DNA of 61,820 bases from Brucellaceae bacterium (GCA_020637755.1 JACKJW010000017.1:1-61820), one strand, 5' to 3'; shown: positions 1 through 9,548, counted from the stretch's first letter. Notes: generated by a model not told the origin, from the letters alone. Numbers and translations are program-made.

Positions 1-662
1 ATACGATCACCTATACCTATACGGTGACCAACAACGGCAACGTGTCGATGTCGAACGTCACCCCCATCGATACCGGCCCGACTTTTGACGGGGAGCCTGG
101 CACTGGCACATTGGGTGGCTTTACGCTGACCACCGGCGCTCTTCCGCTGGCTCCGGGGGCCACCTTGACGTACACCGCAGTGTACACGATGTCGGCTGCG
201 GACGTCTTCAATGCCGCCGGTGTCACCGATGCCGTGTCGAACGTCGCAACGGTTTCCGGCGAAACGCCGGCCGGAATGCCCTTCACCGATCCCGACCCTT
301 CCAACACGGCTACCACCACCATCGATGCATTCCCGGCGCTCAACATCGTGAAGGCATCCTCGACGGCCGGTCCGGTCAATGTCGGCGACACGATCACCTA
401 TACCTATACCGTCACCAACACGGGCAACGTCGCCATCACGGATGTGTCGATCACCGATACGCATGAAGGCGTAGCCATCACTGCGGGCCTCATCGCTTCG
501 GAAAGCCTCACCTCTGACGGTCCGCTCGCCAGCCAGACCAACGCCATCACCTCGAGTGACGCCACGGCCAGTGACGGCACCTGGAGCCTTCTCCAGCCCG
601 GCGCGGTCGTGACCTTCACCTACGTCCACACCGTCACACAGGCCGAATTCGACGCTCAGTAA
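1..662 (+). CDS. DUF11-repeat surface protein, 3' end only (5' end outside window)
   Basis: The reading frame is open from the window edge and stops at TAA 660-662. It encodes about 219 residues of tandem DUF11/DUF7507-type beta-sandwich repeats, recognised by 'TYTYTVTNTGNV' twice and by the 'LAPGATLTYTAVY' and 'VTFTYVHTVTQAEF' strands. Such repeats form long stalks in secreted or surface proteins. No catalytic motif is visible. The last repeat ends abruptly after TQAEFDAQ, where the same fold normally continues with a further strand (compare the next gene), so the C-terminus may be truncated. Reading the next bases in the other two frames does not restore a repeat, so a simple frameshift is unlikely. 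It is followed 32 bases later by a related gene with its own signal peptide. Confidence 0.75.
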   Translation, partial: TITYTYTVTNNGNVSMSNVTPIDTGPTFDGEPGTGTLGGFTLTTGALPLAPGATLTYTAVYTMSAADVFNAAGVTDAVSNVATVSGETPAGMPFTDPDPSNTATTTIDAFPALNIVKASSTAGPVNVGDTITYTYTVTNTGNVAITDVSITDTHEGVAITAGLIASESLTSDGPLASQTNAITSSDATASDGTWSLLQPGAVVTFTYVHTVTQAEFDAQ

Positions 663-694
663 GGCACAGCCCGGAACAAGGCAGGGTCAGGAAC

Positions 695-3600
695 GTGGGA
701 CCGGTCAGCACATGCGGCAGAAAGTGGAGGGGCGCCCTTCGGGGCGTCACCCGGCTTGCCGCCGCTTGCGTGCTGCTGACCGGTCAACTGGGGCCCGTCT
801 ATGCAGCCATTGACAACGACGCGGTCGCGACCGGCACCTATGCCGGAACCGGCCCTGCGGTTTCGGTGATCTCTGTGCCGTCGTCGCAGTCGGTGACCGT
901 CGCCGCGCCCAATGCCGCTCTGGTGGTTCACAAGAGTGCCGGAACCATCGTCGACACCAATGGTTCCGGCGTTACCGATGCCGGTGACACGATCACGTGG
1001 ACATTCAGCGTCAGCAACACCGGGAACGTGACCCTCGCGGGCGTGCAGATCGCCGATCCCTCGGCCACGGTTTCAGGTGGTCCGATCGCGAGCCTGGTGC
1101 CCGGCGCAACCGACACATCCACCTTTACGGCGGCCCGTCTTCTGACGCAGGCAGACATCGACGCCGGCGGTGTCGAAAATTCCGCCACCGCAACAGCGTC
1201 CTCGCCGGGCGCATCCGGTGATGTGACCGACGTGTCGGATGCCGGCGATGAAACAGCCGAAACGCCGGATCTTTCCGGTGCCACCGATGGAGACCCGACC
1301 AACGACCCGACGGTGACCGCGATCACACGCGCGCCGTCCTTCACGGTCGCCAAGGCGAGCGTGACGCCCTCCTTCGCCGCAGTTGGCGACAGCGTGGAGT
1401 TCCTGGTCACGGTGACGAACACCGGCAACGTGACGCTCACCAATGTGACACCGGTGGATGCAGGCGCCGACAGCCTGACCTGCGTGGCGGGTCTGCCGAT
1501 CCCGGCCATCCTGCCTGGCGCGGCCGAAACCTGCACGGCAACCCACATTGCCGATGCCACGGAGGTGGCAGGCGGCACGATCACCGACACGGTGTCTGTC
1601 ACAGCGAACGCGCAGGGCGGAATCACGCTGCCGGCGCAGCAGGCAACCGCCACCATCGCCTCGACGAGCGCCGACATTTCCACGGTCAAGACACTCGTCT
1701 CCGCCAACCCGGCCCCGGCTCAGGGTGACACGGTCACCTATCGCATCACCGTCACCAATGACGGTCCCAATGAAGCGCTTGACCTGTCGCTGACCGACCT
1801 TCTGCCAGCCGGGCTGACTCCGACCGCTTCCAATGGCAACGCCTCGCAGGGCACCTACACGGCTGCGACAGGCCTTTGGACCATCGGCAGCATTGCGGCA
1901 GGCACATCCGCCACGCTGACGCTGGAAGGCACGGTGAATGGCGGGACCGCAAACCAGACGATCAGCAACACCACAACCCCGGCCACAAGCCCCGTGACAG
2001 CGGATTCCGGCGCCACGCCGGACACGTTGACCGTGGATGTTGTCGTGGCCACACCCGCCCTTTCTGCCGTCGATGATCCGCTCGGTGATGTGTCCACCCA
2101 GGTTTACGCCGATCCTGTCGCCGCCGGAGCCACGCTGCCAGCCATGATTCCGCTCGGATCGGTGCTGGCCAACGACACGCTGAACGGCCTGCCTGCGACC
2201 GCGTCAATCGTGACCGTCAGTGTCCCGTCACCGGCGCCCGGCAGCCCGATCATGATTGCGCCGGACGGCAGCATAACAGTCTCGTCCGATACGCCTGCCG
2301 GAACCTATACGCAGACCTACCAGATCTGCGATGTGGCCAATCCGTGGAATTGCGCCACGGCCACGGTCACGCTGCAACTCGTTGCCATGACCATCACCGC
2401 AGCCGATGACACGGTCACGGCACCGCAAAATGGCACGACCGGCGTGACCGGCGTCGTCAATGTGCTGGCCAATGATACGCTCGGCGGCACCACTCCCGCG
2501 CCGGCGCTTGTCACTCTGACGGTCACGGGCGGAACGGGAACCAGCCATCTCACGCTCAATCCCGACGGAACGGTGGACGTCGCCCCCAACACACCGGCCG
2601 GCAGCTATACGCTGATCTACGAGATTTGCGATGCTGTGAACCCGGCCAATTGTGCGAGCGCGACGGTTACGGTTCCTGTCCATATTCCGGCAATTGTTGC
2701 CGGCCATGTCTACGAGGACATCAACGGCAACGGGCAGTATGACCCTGCTGGTGACACGCCGGTCGGCAATGTGACTGTCGAGATCGTGTCCGGTGGAACC
2801 GTGATCGCCACGACCGTCACCGGCCCGGATGGCAGCTATCAGGTCAGCGACATTCCGCCGGGAACCGACTATCAGGTCGTCTTCCGCGATTCCGGCGGAG
2901 GCATCATCGGTGGCATCGCGAATATTGACCTGACGCCAGGTGAGAACCTGATTGACCAGGATCTTGCCATTGACCCGTCAGGTATCGTCTACGACTCGGT
3001 GACCGGATCACCGTTAGCCGGGGCGACGGTGACGATGACCGGCACCTCTGGCACGCCGCTGCCGGCCGTCTGTTTCGTGGACCCGGCCCAGCAGAACCAG
3101 ATGACCCAAGCCGACGGCGCCTATCGCTTCGACATCATCCCGGGTGCCGACGCCGCCTGCCCGGAGAGTGAGACGGAATACCGTCTCGTGGTCGTTCCGC
3201 CGGTCGGCTATGTTGCGCCGCCCTCCGTCAATCTGGCCCCGCTGGCCGGGCCGGTCGATATCACGACCTGCCCGATCGACGCCGTGCCGGGTGGTGCCTG
3301 CCAGCCGGCCGCCGAGCCGGCACCGCCAGCCGGTCCCGCGTCGCTGCCCTATATCCTGTCGTTCCTCATCGCGGCGGGCGATCCGGGCCTGGTTCACAAT
3401 CATATTCCGCTCGATCCGATTGGCGTGACGAACGCGATCTCGATCACCAAGGTCGCCGACACCAGGACGATCCGCCGCGGCGAGACGGTCAGTTGGACGA
3501 TCCGGGTGAGCAATCCGGCGGCATCGGCCGCCGGGTACGTGTATGTCAGCGACCGCATCCCGTCCGGTTTTGCCTATGTGGACGGATCGGCGCGGGTCAA

Positions 3601-4393
3601 CGGCGCGGCCGTGACACCCGTCATCAACGGCAATACGCTGGATTTCGGCAGCCATCTCCTGACCGCCAACGGCGAGATCGTGGTGACCTTGACACTGCGG
3701 GCGCTCGCTTCTGCGGGGCCAGGTGAACACGTGAACCTTGCCTTTGTGCGGGACGAGGCCAACCAGCCTCTTGCGCCAAGGGCCAAGGCGATCGTCACCA
3801 TCCTGCCGGAAGCGGTGTTCGATTGTTCCGATGTGATCGGCAAGGTGTTTGATGACAAGAACGGCAATGGCTATCAGGACAAGGGCGAGCCCGGGCTGGC
3901 CGGCGTCCGTGTTGCCACGGTGCGCGGGCTGCTGATCACCACCGATGCATTCGGCCGCTTCCATGTGCCCTGTGCCGAACTGCCCGATCAGGAAACCGGA
4001 TCAAATTTCATCCTGAAGCTCGACACGCGGACACTGCCGTCTGGCTACCGCCTGACGACGGAAAACCCGCGTGTGGTTCGCCTGACCGCCGGCAAGATGG
4101 TCGAGATGAATTTCGGGGCTTCGATTGGCCGGGAAGTCCGCCTTGATCTCAAGGATGCGGCCTTTGAGCCCCGGTCTGTCGAACTCAAGGAAAACTGGAA
4201 GGCGGGCCTCGACAAGCTGACGGGCATCTTGGCCGAGCGCTGGTCCCACCTGCTCGTCGTTTACATTACCGCCGAAGATCGTGACCTGGCGCGCCAGCGT
4301 ATGGCGCAGGTGGAGCGCGAAATCCGCGACATCTGGAGCAAGCGCGGGGATCCCTATGAATTGCATATAGAAACGAGAACAACCCGGAAATGA
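695..4393 (+). CDS. secreted DUF11 / SdrD B-like repeat protein
   Basis: 1232 residues from a GTG start; no in-frame ATG lies before the signal peptide. Residues 1-37 are a basic n-region, a hydrophobic core (LAAACVLLTG) and a VYA-type cleavage site, so the protein is Sec-exported. DUF11-type repeats follow to about residue 650 (signatures TFSVSNTGNVTL, LVTVTNTGNVTL, YRITVTNDGPN). Then come two prealbumin-like SdrD-B/CarboxypepD_reg modules around 670-880 (VYEDINGNGQYDPAGD; SGIVYDSVTGSPLAGATV), another DUF11 repeat, and another SdrD-B module (VFDDKNGNGYQDKGEPGLAG). The last about 100 residues form a small alpha/beta domain (LDLKDAAFEPRSVEL onwards) that I recall from large proteobacterial DUF11 proteins; its function is unknown. 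The beta-barrel gene follows 101 bases downstream, suggesting a surface pair. The role as a stalk or adhesin is inferred. Confidence 0.8.
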   Translation: MGPVSTCGRKWRGALRGVTRLAAACVLLTGQLGPVYAAIDNDAVATGTYAGTGPAVSVISVPSSQSVTVAAPNAALVVHKSAGTIVDTNGSGVTDAGDTITWTFSVSNTGNVTLAGVQIADPSATVSGGPIASLVPGATDTSTFTAARLLTQADIDAGGVENSATATASSPGASGDVTDVSDAGDETAETPDLSGATDGDPTNDPTVTAITRAPSFTVAKASVTPSFAAVGDSVEFLVTVTNTGNVTLTNVTPVDAGADSLTCVAGLPIPAILPGAAETCTATHIADATEVAGGTITDTVSVTANAQGGITLPAQQATATIASTSADISTVKTLVSANPAPAQGDTVTYRITVTNDGPNEALDLSLTDLLPAGLTPTASNGNASQGTYTAATGLWTIGSIAAGTSATLTLEGTVNGGTANQTISNTTTPATSPVTADSGATPDTLTVDVVVATPALSAVDDPLGDVSTQVYADPVAAGATLPAMIPLGSVLANDTLNGLPATASIVTVSVPSPAPGSPIMIAPDGSITVSSDTPAGTYTQTYQICDVANPWNCATATVTLQLVAMTITAADDTVTAPQNGTTGVTGVVNVLANDTLGGTTPAPALVTLTVTGGTGTSHLTLNPDGTVDVAPNTPAGSYTLIYEICDAVNPANCASATVTVPVHIPAIVAGHVYEDINGNGQYDPAGDTPVGNVTVEIVSGGTVIATTVTGPDGSYQVSDIPPGTDYQVVFRDSGGGIIGGIANIDLTPGENLIDQDLAIDPSGIVYDSVTGSPLAGATVTMTGTSGTPLPAVCFVDPAQQNQMTQADGAYRFDIIPGADAACPESETEYRLVVVPPVGYVAPPSVNLAPLAGPVDITTCPIDAVPGGACQPAAEPAPPAGPASLPYILSFLIAAGDPGLVHNHIPLDPIGVTNAISITKVADTRTIRRGETVSWTIRVSNPAASAAGYVYVSDRIPSGFAYVDGSARVNGAAVTPVINGNTLDFGSHLLTANGEIVVTLTLRALASAGPGEHVNLAFVRDEANQPLAPRAKAIVTILPEAVFDCSDVIGKVFDDKNGNGYQDKGEPGLAGVRVATVRGLLITTDAFGRFHVPCAELPDQETGSNFILKLDTRTLPSGYRLTTENPRVVRLTAGKMVEMNFGASIGREVRLDLKDAAFEPRSVELKENWKAGLDKLTGILAERWSHLLVVYITAEDRDLARQRMAQVEREIRDIWSKRGDPYELHIETRTTRK

Positions 4394-4494
4394 ATTCCCA
4401 TCGATAAAAGTTTACGGATATTTAACCATAAAAATTAATAACTTGATGCGATTTGGTCTTGGCCAGCTTGGCGCAACACGACCGGGGCATCAGG

Positions 4495-7400
4495 ATGTTG
4501 AAGCAAGCAAGGACAGGAAGGCTGAAGGGCTCAGCAGCCCTTGCCCTGCTATTGTCCGTGCTCGGCAGCCTTGCGCCGCTCGTCGCGCTGGCGGAGGAGC
4601 CCTTCGTCATTTCGGTCGAGCCGGACGATGCAACCACGCAAAAATCCGCCACAAAGGAAGACCGCAACCGCAAGGCGGACCGCCTGTTGGCCGACGTGGA
4701 CGTCAAGCTTACCTATGACGGCCTGGATGTCCGCCCCCGGCTGAATGTCTCGACCGATCCGGTTCGCGCGACCTACCGGGCCGGCGACGAAGTCACCTTT
4801 CTGCCCACGTCGAATTACCCGGCCTTCATCGACCGCGCCGAGATCATCGTTACGCGCAAGGACGCGCAGGGTCTTGGGGAAGAACCGGTCGTCATTCCCG
4901 CCGTACCCAATGCCCGCGCCGCCTGGATCATGCCGGAGGACGGCGGCAAGGACTTCACCTATCGCCTGCGCGTCTATGATGCCAAGGGACGCTACGACGA
5001 AACCGGGCCGGTGACGCTGACCCGTTCAGCGAGGGGCTTTTCGGCCCAGGCGCGTGAAGCAACGGCACCGGGCGAGGGCGAGGACCACACCGCCATCCGC
5101 AACATCCATGTCCATGGTGGGGCGGTCACGGTGAACGGCATGAACGCCCTGCCGGGCTCGACTGTGGATTTCATGGGAGAGGCGATCCCGGCCGACCGCA
5201 ACGGACGCTTCGTCGCCCAGCGTATCATCCCGCCCGGCGATCACCGCATCCTCGTTGCAGCACCCGGCCAGGACAAGCGGATTGTCGAGGTCGAGCGCGA
5301 CATCAACATTCCGGCCAATGACTGGTTCTATGTCGGGCTTGCCGATTTCACCATCGGCAAGCGCTTTGCAAGCGGTGCCATCGCTGCTGCCAAGCCCGGC
5401 GAATATGAAGGCGTTTACACGCGCGGGCGCCTCGCCTTCTACCTGAAGGGCAAGATCAAGGGTGAGTACCTGCTGACGGCCGCCGCCGATACCGGCGACA
5501 AGCCGCTCGGATCGCTGTTTCGCAATCTCGATGAGAAGGACGCCAAATCGATCCTCCGCCGGCTCGATCCCGACGACTATTATCTGGTCTATGGCGACGA
5601 CTCGACCATCATTGAGGATGCCCCGACGCAGGGCCGTTTCTATGTCCGTCTCGACAAGGGCGACAGCCATGTCATGTGGGGAAACTACAAGACGCGTGTC
5701 AGCGGCACGACTTTTCTCGCGTCCGGCAGGGCGCTCTATGGCGCCAAGGCCCATTACAAGTCGCCAGAAACAACATCATTTGGCGAACGCAAGACCGATG
5801 TCATGGTCTATGCGGCCCAACCCGGAACCCTGCCGCAGCGCGAAGTGTTTCGCGGCACCGGCGGCTCTGCCTATTTCCTGAAACATCAGGACATCACCAC
5901 AGGTTCCGAGACCATCACGGCGGAAGTGCGCGATCCGGTGACCGGTGCGGTCACCGAACGCCGGGTCCTGATCGAGGGAACCGACTACGACATCGACTAT
6001 CTGCAAGGCGTGCTGATCCTCAGGCGCTCCCTGCCGTCGATCGCCGGCTCCAGCGACCCCGTTCGCAGCACGGCTGTCGCAGGCAACGAGATCTATCTCG
6101 TCGTCCAGTATGAATACACACCGGCCAGCGGCGACGTCAGCGGCTATTCCGTCGGTGGCCGTGCCGAACAGTGGATCAACGACCGCATCCGCGTGGCCGT
6201 GACCGGGATGAGCGAGAAGACCGGCCGCGCCGACCAGCAGGCCTTGGCCGCAGATATCCGCCTGCGCTATTCCGACCGCACCTATGTCGAGGGTGAGCTC
6301 GCAGGCGCGCGCGGTCCGGGATTTGGGTCGGCCTTTTCCAATGACGGCGGCATCACCAATGTGACCGCCACGGCCAACGGCTTGAGGGGAAAGACGGCTC
6401 TGGCCTGGCGTCTGCGTGCCCAGGCGGACCTCGCGGAAGTCACCGGCGGACGCCTGAAAGGTGATGCTTCGGCCTATATCGAGGAACGCCAGGCCGGTTT
6501 CCAGACGCTGTCGGAGAACGTCAGCGTTGACCAGCGCATCTGGGGTGCCGCCGCCCGCGTCGAGGCCAGCAGCAAGCTCAGCATCGGTGCCCGCTACGAC
6601 GACTACTCCGACCGCGATGGCAAGGCCAAGCGCAACGGTCAGGTGAACGCTGCCTACCGGCTGGACGAGCACTGGAAGGTTTCGGCAGGCCTCGACTACA
6701 CGATGCTCGACACGCCGAACTCGACGCGCCGCGGCTACAATGGCGAACGGCTGGATGCCGGCGTCCGGGCCGAGTACCATTTCGATGAGGACCGGATGGC
6801 CTATGCCTTCGGTCAAGGCACCCTTCACCAGCGCGGCGATATCCGGCGCAATGATCGTGTGGGCGCCGGCGTCGAGTACCGCATGTCGGACAAGCTGACG
6901 CTGGGCGCGGAAGTGTCCTACGGCACGTCTGGCTGGGGCGGACTTGCCAATATCGGCTATGATCCGACACCTGACGACCACTATTATATCGGCTACAAGC
7001 TTGATCCCGACCGGGCATGGAGTGATACCGGAACGCTGCTTCGCGGCGCTGACATGGGCACCATCGTGGCGGGCGCCAAGCGCCGTCTGAGCGATGAGCT
7101 GTCGGTCTTCACCGAGAGCGACCTCGATCTTTTTGGCAAGAAGCGCACGCTTGGCCAGACCTATGGTGTCAACTACCAGCCGGCGAAATCCTGGACCCTG
7201 ACGGCTGGCTTCGAGGCCGGACGCATTTTCGATGACTCGGCCTCCGGCACGACATTCGGCTCGGATTTTGACCGCAAGGCGGTTTCAGCGTCCGTGGCCT
7301 ATGCAAACGAGGAACGCGGGCTCAATGCCCGAATCCGCGGTGAGTACCGGCGCGAACGCTCGGCCGATGCAACCCGCGACATGGATACCTGGCTTGGCGG

Positions 7401-8016
7401 CGTTGCGGTTGCCTGGAAGCCCGATGAGGACTGGCGCATGCAGGCCAGCGCCGACCTGCTCTTCTCGCGCTCGCCGGGCAACAGTTTCCGCGATGGCGAA
7501 TATGCCGAAGCCTCGATTGGCGCTGCCTACCGTCCTGTGGATCATGACCGTTTCAACATGCTCCTCAAGTACACATTCCTGTATGACCTGCCTGGCGCTG
7601 CACAGGTCAACGCCAACGGCGACAAGAACGGTCCGGCCCAGCGCAGCCATATCTTTTCTGTCGATGGAAATTATGACGTGAACCGCTGGCTGACCGTGGG
7701 CGCCAAATACGGCATGCGCTATGGCGAGCAGCGGAACCGCACGGCGACCATCTGGTCCCCCTCGACGGCGCATCTCGGCATCCTGCGCGCCGACTTCCAT
7801 GTCATCCGCAAGTGGGACCTGCTGGCCGAAGCCCGTGTCCTGCATCTTGCCGAAAGCGACAGTACGAAATTCGGCTTCCTTGCCGCTGCCTACCGCCATT
7901 TCGGCGACAACATGAAGATCGGCATCGGCTACAATTTCGGCCACTTCTCCGACGATTTGCGTGACCTGACCTATGACGATCAGGGCATCTTCCTGAACGC
8001 CATCGGCAAGTTCTGA
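4495..8016 (+). CDS. large outer-membrane beta-barrel protein with periplasmic N-terminal domains
   Basis: I place the start at ATG 4495 rather than the upstream TTG 4453: it gives a clean signal peptide (MLKQARTGRLKG, then a Leu/Ala-rich core ending LVALA before EEPF) and 1173 residues. Residues about 40-200 look like Ig-like or macroglobulin-like periplasmic domains. Residues about 210-280 look like a PEGA/carboxypeptidase-regulatory fold (AVTVNGMNALPGSTVDF). From about residue 280 to the end, alternating amphipathic strands dominate, many ending in aromatic residues, and the protein ends with phenylalanine (NAIGKF), the usual BAM signal of outer-membrane barrels. There is no TonB plug signature. 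The intergenic region 4394-4494 is AT-rich and may hold a promoter, but I see no clear consensus. It probably anchors or exports the preceding DUF11 protein; that is inference from adjacency. Confidence 0.75.
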   Translation: MLKQARTGRLKGSAALALLLSVLGSLAPLVALAEEPFVISVEPDDATTQKSATKEDRNRKADRLLADVDVKLTYDGLDVRPRLNVSTDPVRATYRAGDEVTFLPTSNYPAFIDRAEIIVTRKDAQGLGEEPVVIPAVPNARAAWIMPEDGGKDFTYRLRVYDAKGRYDETGPVTLTRSARGFSAQAREATAPGEGEDHTAIRNIHVHGGAVTVNGMNALPGSTVDFMGEAIPADRNGRFVAQRIIPPGDHRILVAAPGQDKRIVEVERDINIPANDWFYVGLADFTIGKRFASGAIAAAKPGEYEGVYTRGRLAFYLKGKIKGEYLLTAAADTGDKPLGSLFRNLDEKDAKSILRRLDPDDYYLVYGDDSTIIEDAPTQGRFYVRLDKGDSHVMWGNYKTRVSGTTFLASGRALYGAKAHYKSPETTSFGERKTDVMVYAAQPGTLPQREVFRGTGGSAYFLKHQDITTGSETITAEVRDPVTGAVTERRVLIEGTDYDIDYLQGVLILRRSLPSIAGSSDPVRSTAVAGNEIYLVVQYEYTPASGDVSGYSVGGRAEQWINDRIRVAVTGMSEKTGRADQQALAADIRLRYSDRTYVEGELAGARGPGFGSAFSNDGGITNVTATANGLRGKTALAWRLRAQADLAEVTGGRLKGDASAYIEERQAGFQTLSENVSVDQRIWGAAARVEASSKLSIGARYDDYSDRDGKAKRNGQVNAAYRLDEHWKVSAGLDYTMLDTPNSTRRGYNGERLDAGVRAEYHFDEDRMAYAFGQGTLHQRGDIRRNDRVGAGVEYRMSDKLTLGAEVSYGTSGWGGLANIGYDPTPDDHYYIGYKLDPDRAWSDTGTLLRGADMGTIVAGAKRRLSDELSVFTESDLDLFGKKRTLGQTYGVNYQPAKSWTLTAGFEAGRIFDDSASGTTFGSDFDRKAVSASVAYANEERGLNARIRGEYRRERSADATRDMDTWLGGVAVAWKPDEDWRMQASADLLFSRSPGNSFRDGEYAEASIGAAYRPVDHDRFNMLLKYTFLYDLPGAAQVNANGDKNGPAQRSHIFSVDGNYDVNRWLTVGAKYGMRYGEQRNRTATIWSPSTAHLGILRADFHVIRKWDLLAEARVLHLAESDSTKFGFLAAAYRHFGDNMKIGIGYNFGHFSDDLRDLTYDDQGIFLNAIGKF

Positions 8017-8108
8017 CTTGACCCGCCCCATAAGCGCGACGAGATTATCTTCAACAACAGGATTTTTGTAACAGAACCCGGCCACATCGCCGGGCCGGAG
8101 GAACTGTC

Positions 8109-8912
8109 ATGAGTGAGACGCCCGTGGTCGTCGAGCAACGTGGTACCTGCACGGTCATCACGCTGAACCGGCCGGACAAGTTGAACGCCTTCAATGTCGA
8201 GCAGCACAACCAGTTGCGCGCAGCACTGGAAGCTTGCGCGGCGGACGAGAACTGCCGTGCCATCCTGTTGACAGGTGCAGGACGTGGCTTCTGCGCCGGA
8301 CAGGACTTGTCGGACCGTGATCCGAAGATGCTCGGGGAATCGCCCGATCTCAGCAAGACGATCTCGACCTATTACAATCCTTTGGTCCGCCTGATCCGGG
8401 GGATGGACAAGCCGGTGATCTGCGCCGTCAACGGAGTGGCCGCCGGCGCCGGCGCCAATATCGCGCTGTCGTGCGACATCGTGCTCGCCGCCCGCTCTGC
8501 GCGCTTCATCCAGGCCTTCTCGAAGATCGCGCTGGTGCCCGACTCCGGTGGAACATGGTGGCTGACAAACCTGCTGGGTGAGGCGCGCGCCAAGGCGCTG
8601 GCCATGACCGCAGAGCCGGTCAGCGCGGAAAAGGCCGAGCAATGGGGCCTGATCTGGAAAGTGGTCGATGACGGAATGCTGATGGATGAGGCGCTGGCCC
8701 TGGCAGAAAAGCTGGCGTCAGGACCGACCTTCACGCTGGGGCTTACAAAAAAGGCGATCCAGCTGGCGTCCACCAACAGTCTCGATGAGCAGCTCGATGT
8801 CGAGCGGGACTTCCAGAAACAGGCCGGACTCTCCGACGATTACAAGGAGGGGGTCGCGGCCTTTCTGGAAAAACGGCCGGCGAATTTCACCGGCCGCAAA
8901 CGTCAGGATTGA
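8109..8912 (+). CDS. paaG: 2-(1,2-epoxy-1,2-dihydrophenyl)acetyl-CoA isomerase-type enoyl-CoA hydratase/isomerase
   Basis: 267 residues, the usual crotonase length. Both oxyanion-hole segments are present: GAGRGFCAGQDLSDRD and CAVNGVAAGAGANIAL. The catalytic-acid region reads ALVPDSGGTWWL, and the C-terminus ends with the AAFLEKRPANFTG pattern typical of PaaG. These signatures match the E. coli PaaG sequence I remember along the whole length, including YYNPLVRLIRGMDKPV. PaaG isomerises ring-epoxidised phenylacetyl-CoA to the oxepin in phenylacetate breakdown. No other paa gene is nearby, so a broader enoyl-CoA isomerase role is possible. A GGAGGA ribosome-binding site lies eight bases before the ATG, immediately after a GC hairpin (8077-8094, stems CCCGGC/GCCGGG) that could influence translation. 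The 3' end is convergent with the next gene. Confidence 0.85.
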   Translation: MSETPVVVEQRGTCTVITLNRPDKLNAFNVEQHNQLRAALEACAADENCRAILLTGAGRGFCAGQDLSDRDPKMLGESPDLSKTISTYYNPLVRLIRGMDKPVICAVNGVAAGAGANIALSCDIVLAARSARFIQAFSKIALVPDSGGTWWLTNLLGEARAKALAMTAEPVSAEKAEQWGLIWKVVDDGMLMDEALALAEKLASGPTFTLGLTKKAIQLASTNSLDEQLDVERDFQKQAGLSDDYKEGVAAFLEKRPANFTGRKRQD

Positions 8913-8923
8913 TCGGCGGGCGA

Positions 8924-9376
8924 TCAGCCGTTGGAAATCTTCTCGTTGAGGCTGGAGAAGAACTGGCCAGCCAGTTTCTTCGACGTGGACAGGATGAGGC
9001 GGCTTCCGAGCTGTGCCATCTTGCCGCCGACATCCGCCTTGGCCGTGTAGGTCAGCACCGTTCCACCGGCACCATCATCTTCCAGCTTCACGTCGGCACC
9101 ACCCTTGGCAAAACCGGCGATGCCGCCCTTGCCTTCGCCCTGGATCGTGTAGGAATTGGGCGGGTTGAGATTGACCAGTTCCACCGCACCATTGAAGCGC
9201 GCCTTGATCGGGCCGATTTTCAGCGCCACGACCGCTTCCATGTTGGTGTCATCCTTCATGTCGAGCGATTCACAGCCGGGAATGCAGCTCTTGAGGATTT
9301 CAGGATTGTTCAGCGCTTGCCAGACCGTATCAACCGGCGCTGCAATGCGCTCCTGACCTTCCATTTCGACAGCCAT
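8924..9376 (-). CDS. SRPBCC-family CoxG-like protein (CO dehydrogenase subunit G family)
   Basis: 150 residues from ATG 9376, chosen because AAGGGAGG sits just upstream; a longer open frame to 9475 lacks such a site. The sequence has the START/SRPBCC layout: MEGQERIAAPVDTVWQAL, then NNPEILKSCIPGCESL, a hydrophobic beta-sheet core, and a C-terminal helix (GSRLILSTSKKLAGQFFSSL). The LKSCIPGCESL motif is typical of CoxG, which helps dock or mature molybdenum hydroxylases of the CO dehydrogenase family. No coxL or coxS is adjacent; the only relative in the window is the distant coxM-like gene at 27799. A stand-alone lipid- or quinone-binding role cannot be excluded. Confidence 0.8.
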   Translation of the reverse strand: MAVEMEGQERIAAPVDTVWQALNNPEILKSCIPGCESLDMKDDTNMEAVVALKIGPIKARFNGAVELVNLNPPNSYTIQGEGKGGIAGFAKGGADVKLEDDGAGGTVLTYTAKADVGGKMAQLGSRLILSTSKKLAGQFFSSLNEKISNG

Positions 9377-9528
9377 GGCTTTTGCCTCCCTTGGAATAAA
9401 ACCGCGTTTTGAGTATCCAAGGGCCGGAACCTTGTCCATGGCACCAAAGTCCGCCCCCCGTCTTTTGTACGACACCGGCGGATAGGCTGTGCAAGGGGCT
9501 TTCCGGAAGCAGGGATTCCGTGTATCGA

Positions 9529-9548
9529 CAATTAAATCGATTTAATTG
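9529..9548. promoter_or_regulatory. perfect 20-bp palindrome upstream of pgi (candidate operator)
   Basis: CAATTAAATCGATTTAATTG is its own reverse complement over all 20 bases. It stands out as AT-rich in GC-rich surroundings and lies 21 bases before the chosen pgi ATG, where it would overlap the promoter or transcript start. Even-length palindromes with a central CG are typical of LacI-family operators, so a sugar-responsive LacI-type repressor of pgi is the simplest inference. No regulator gene is next to it. Confidence 0.55.

Noticed and set aside
600..815. Single frameshift joining the first two DUF11 genes
   Set aside because: Neither alternative frame after 662 reads as a repeat, and the downstream gene has a credible signal peptide.
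8910..8926. TGATCG-GCGGG-CGATCA hairpin overlapping both convergent stop codons of paaG and the CoxG-like gene
   Set aside because: Only a six-base-pair stem without a T tract; not enough to call a terminator.
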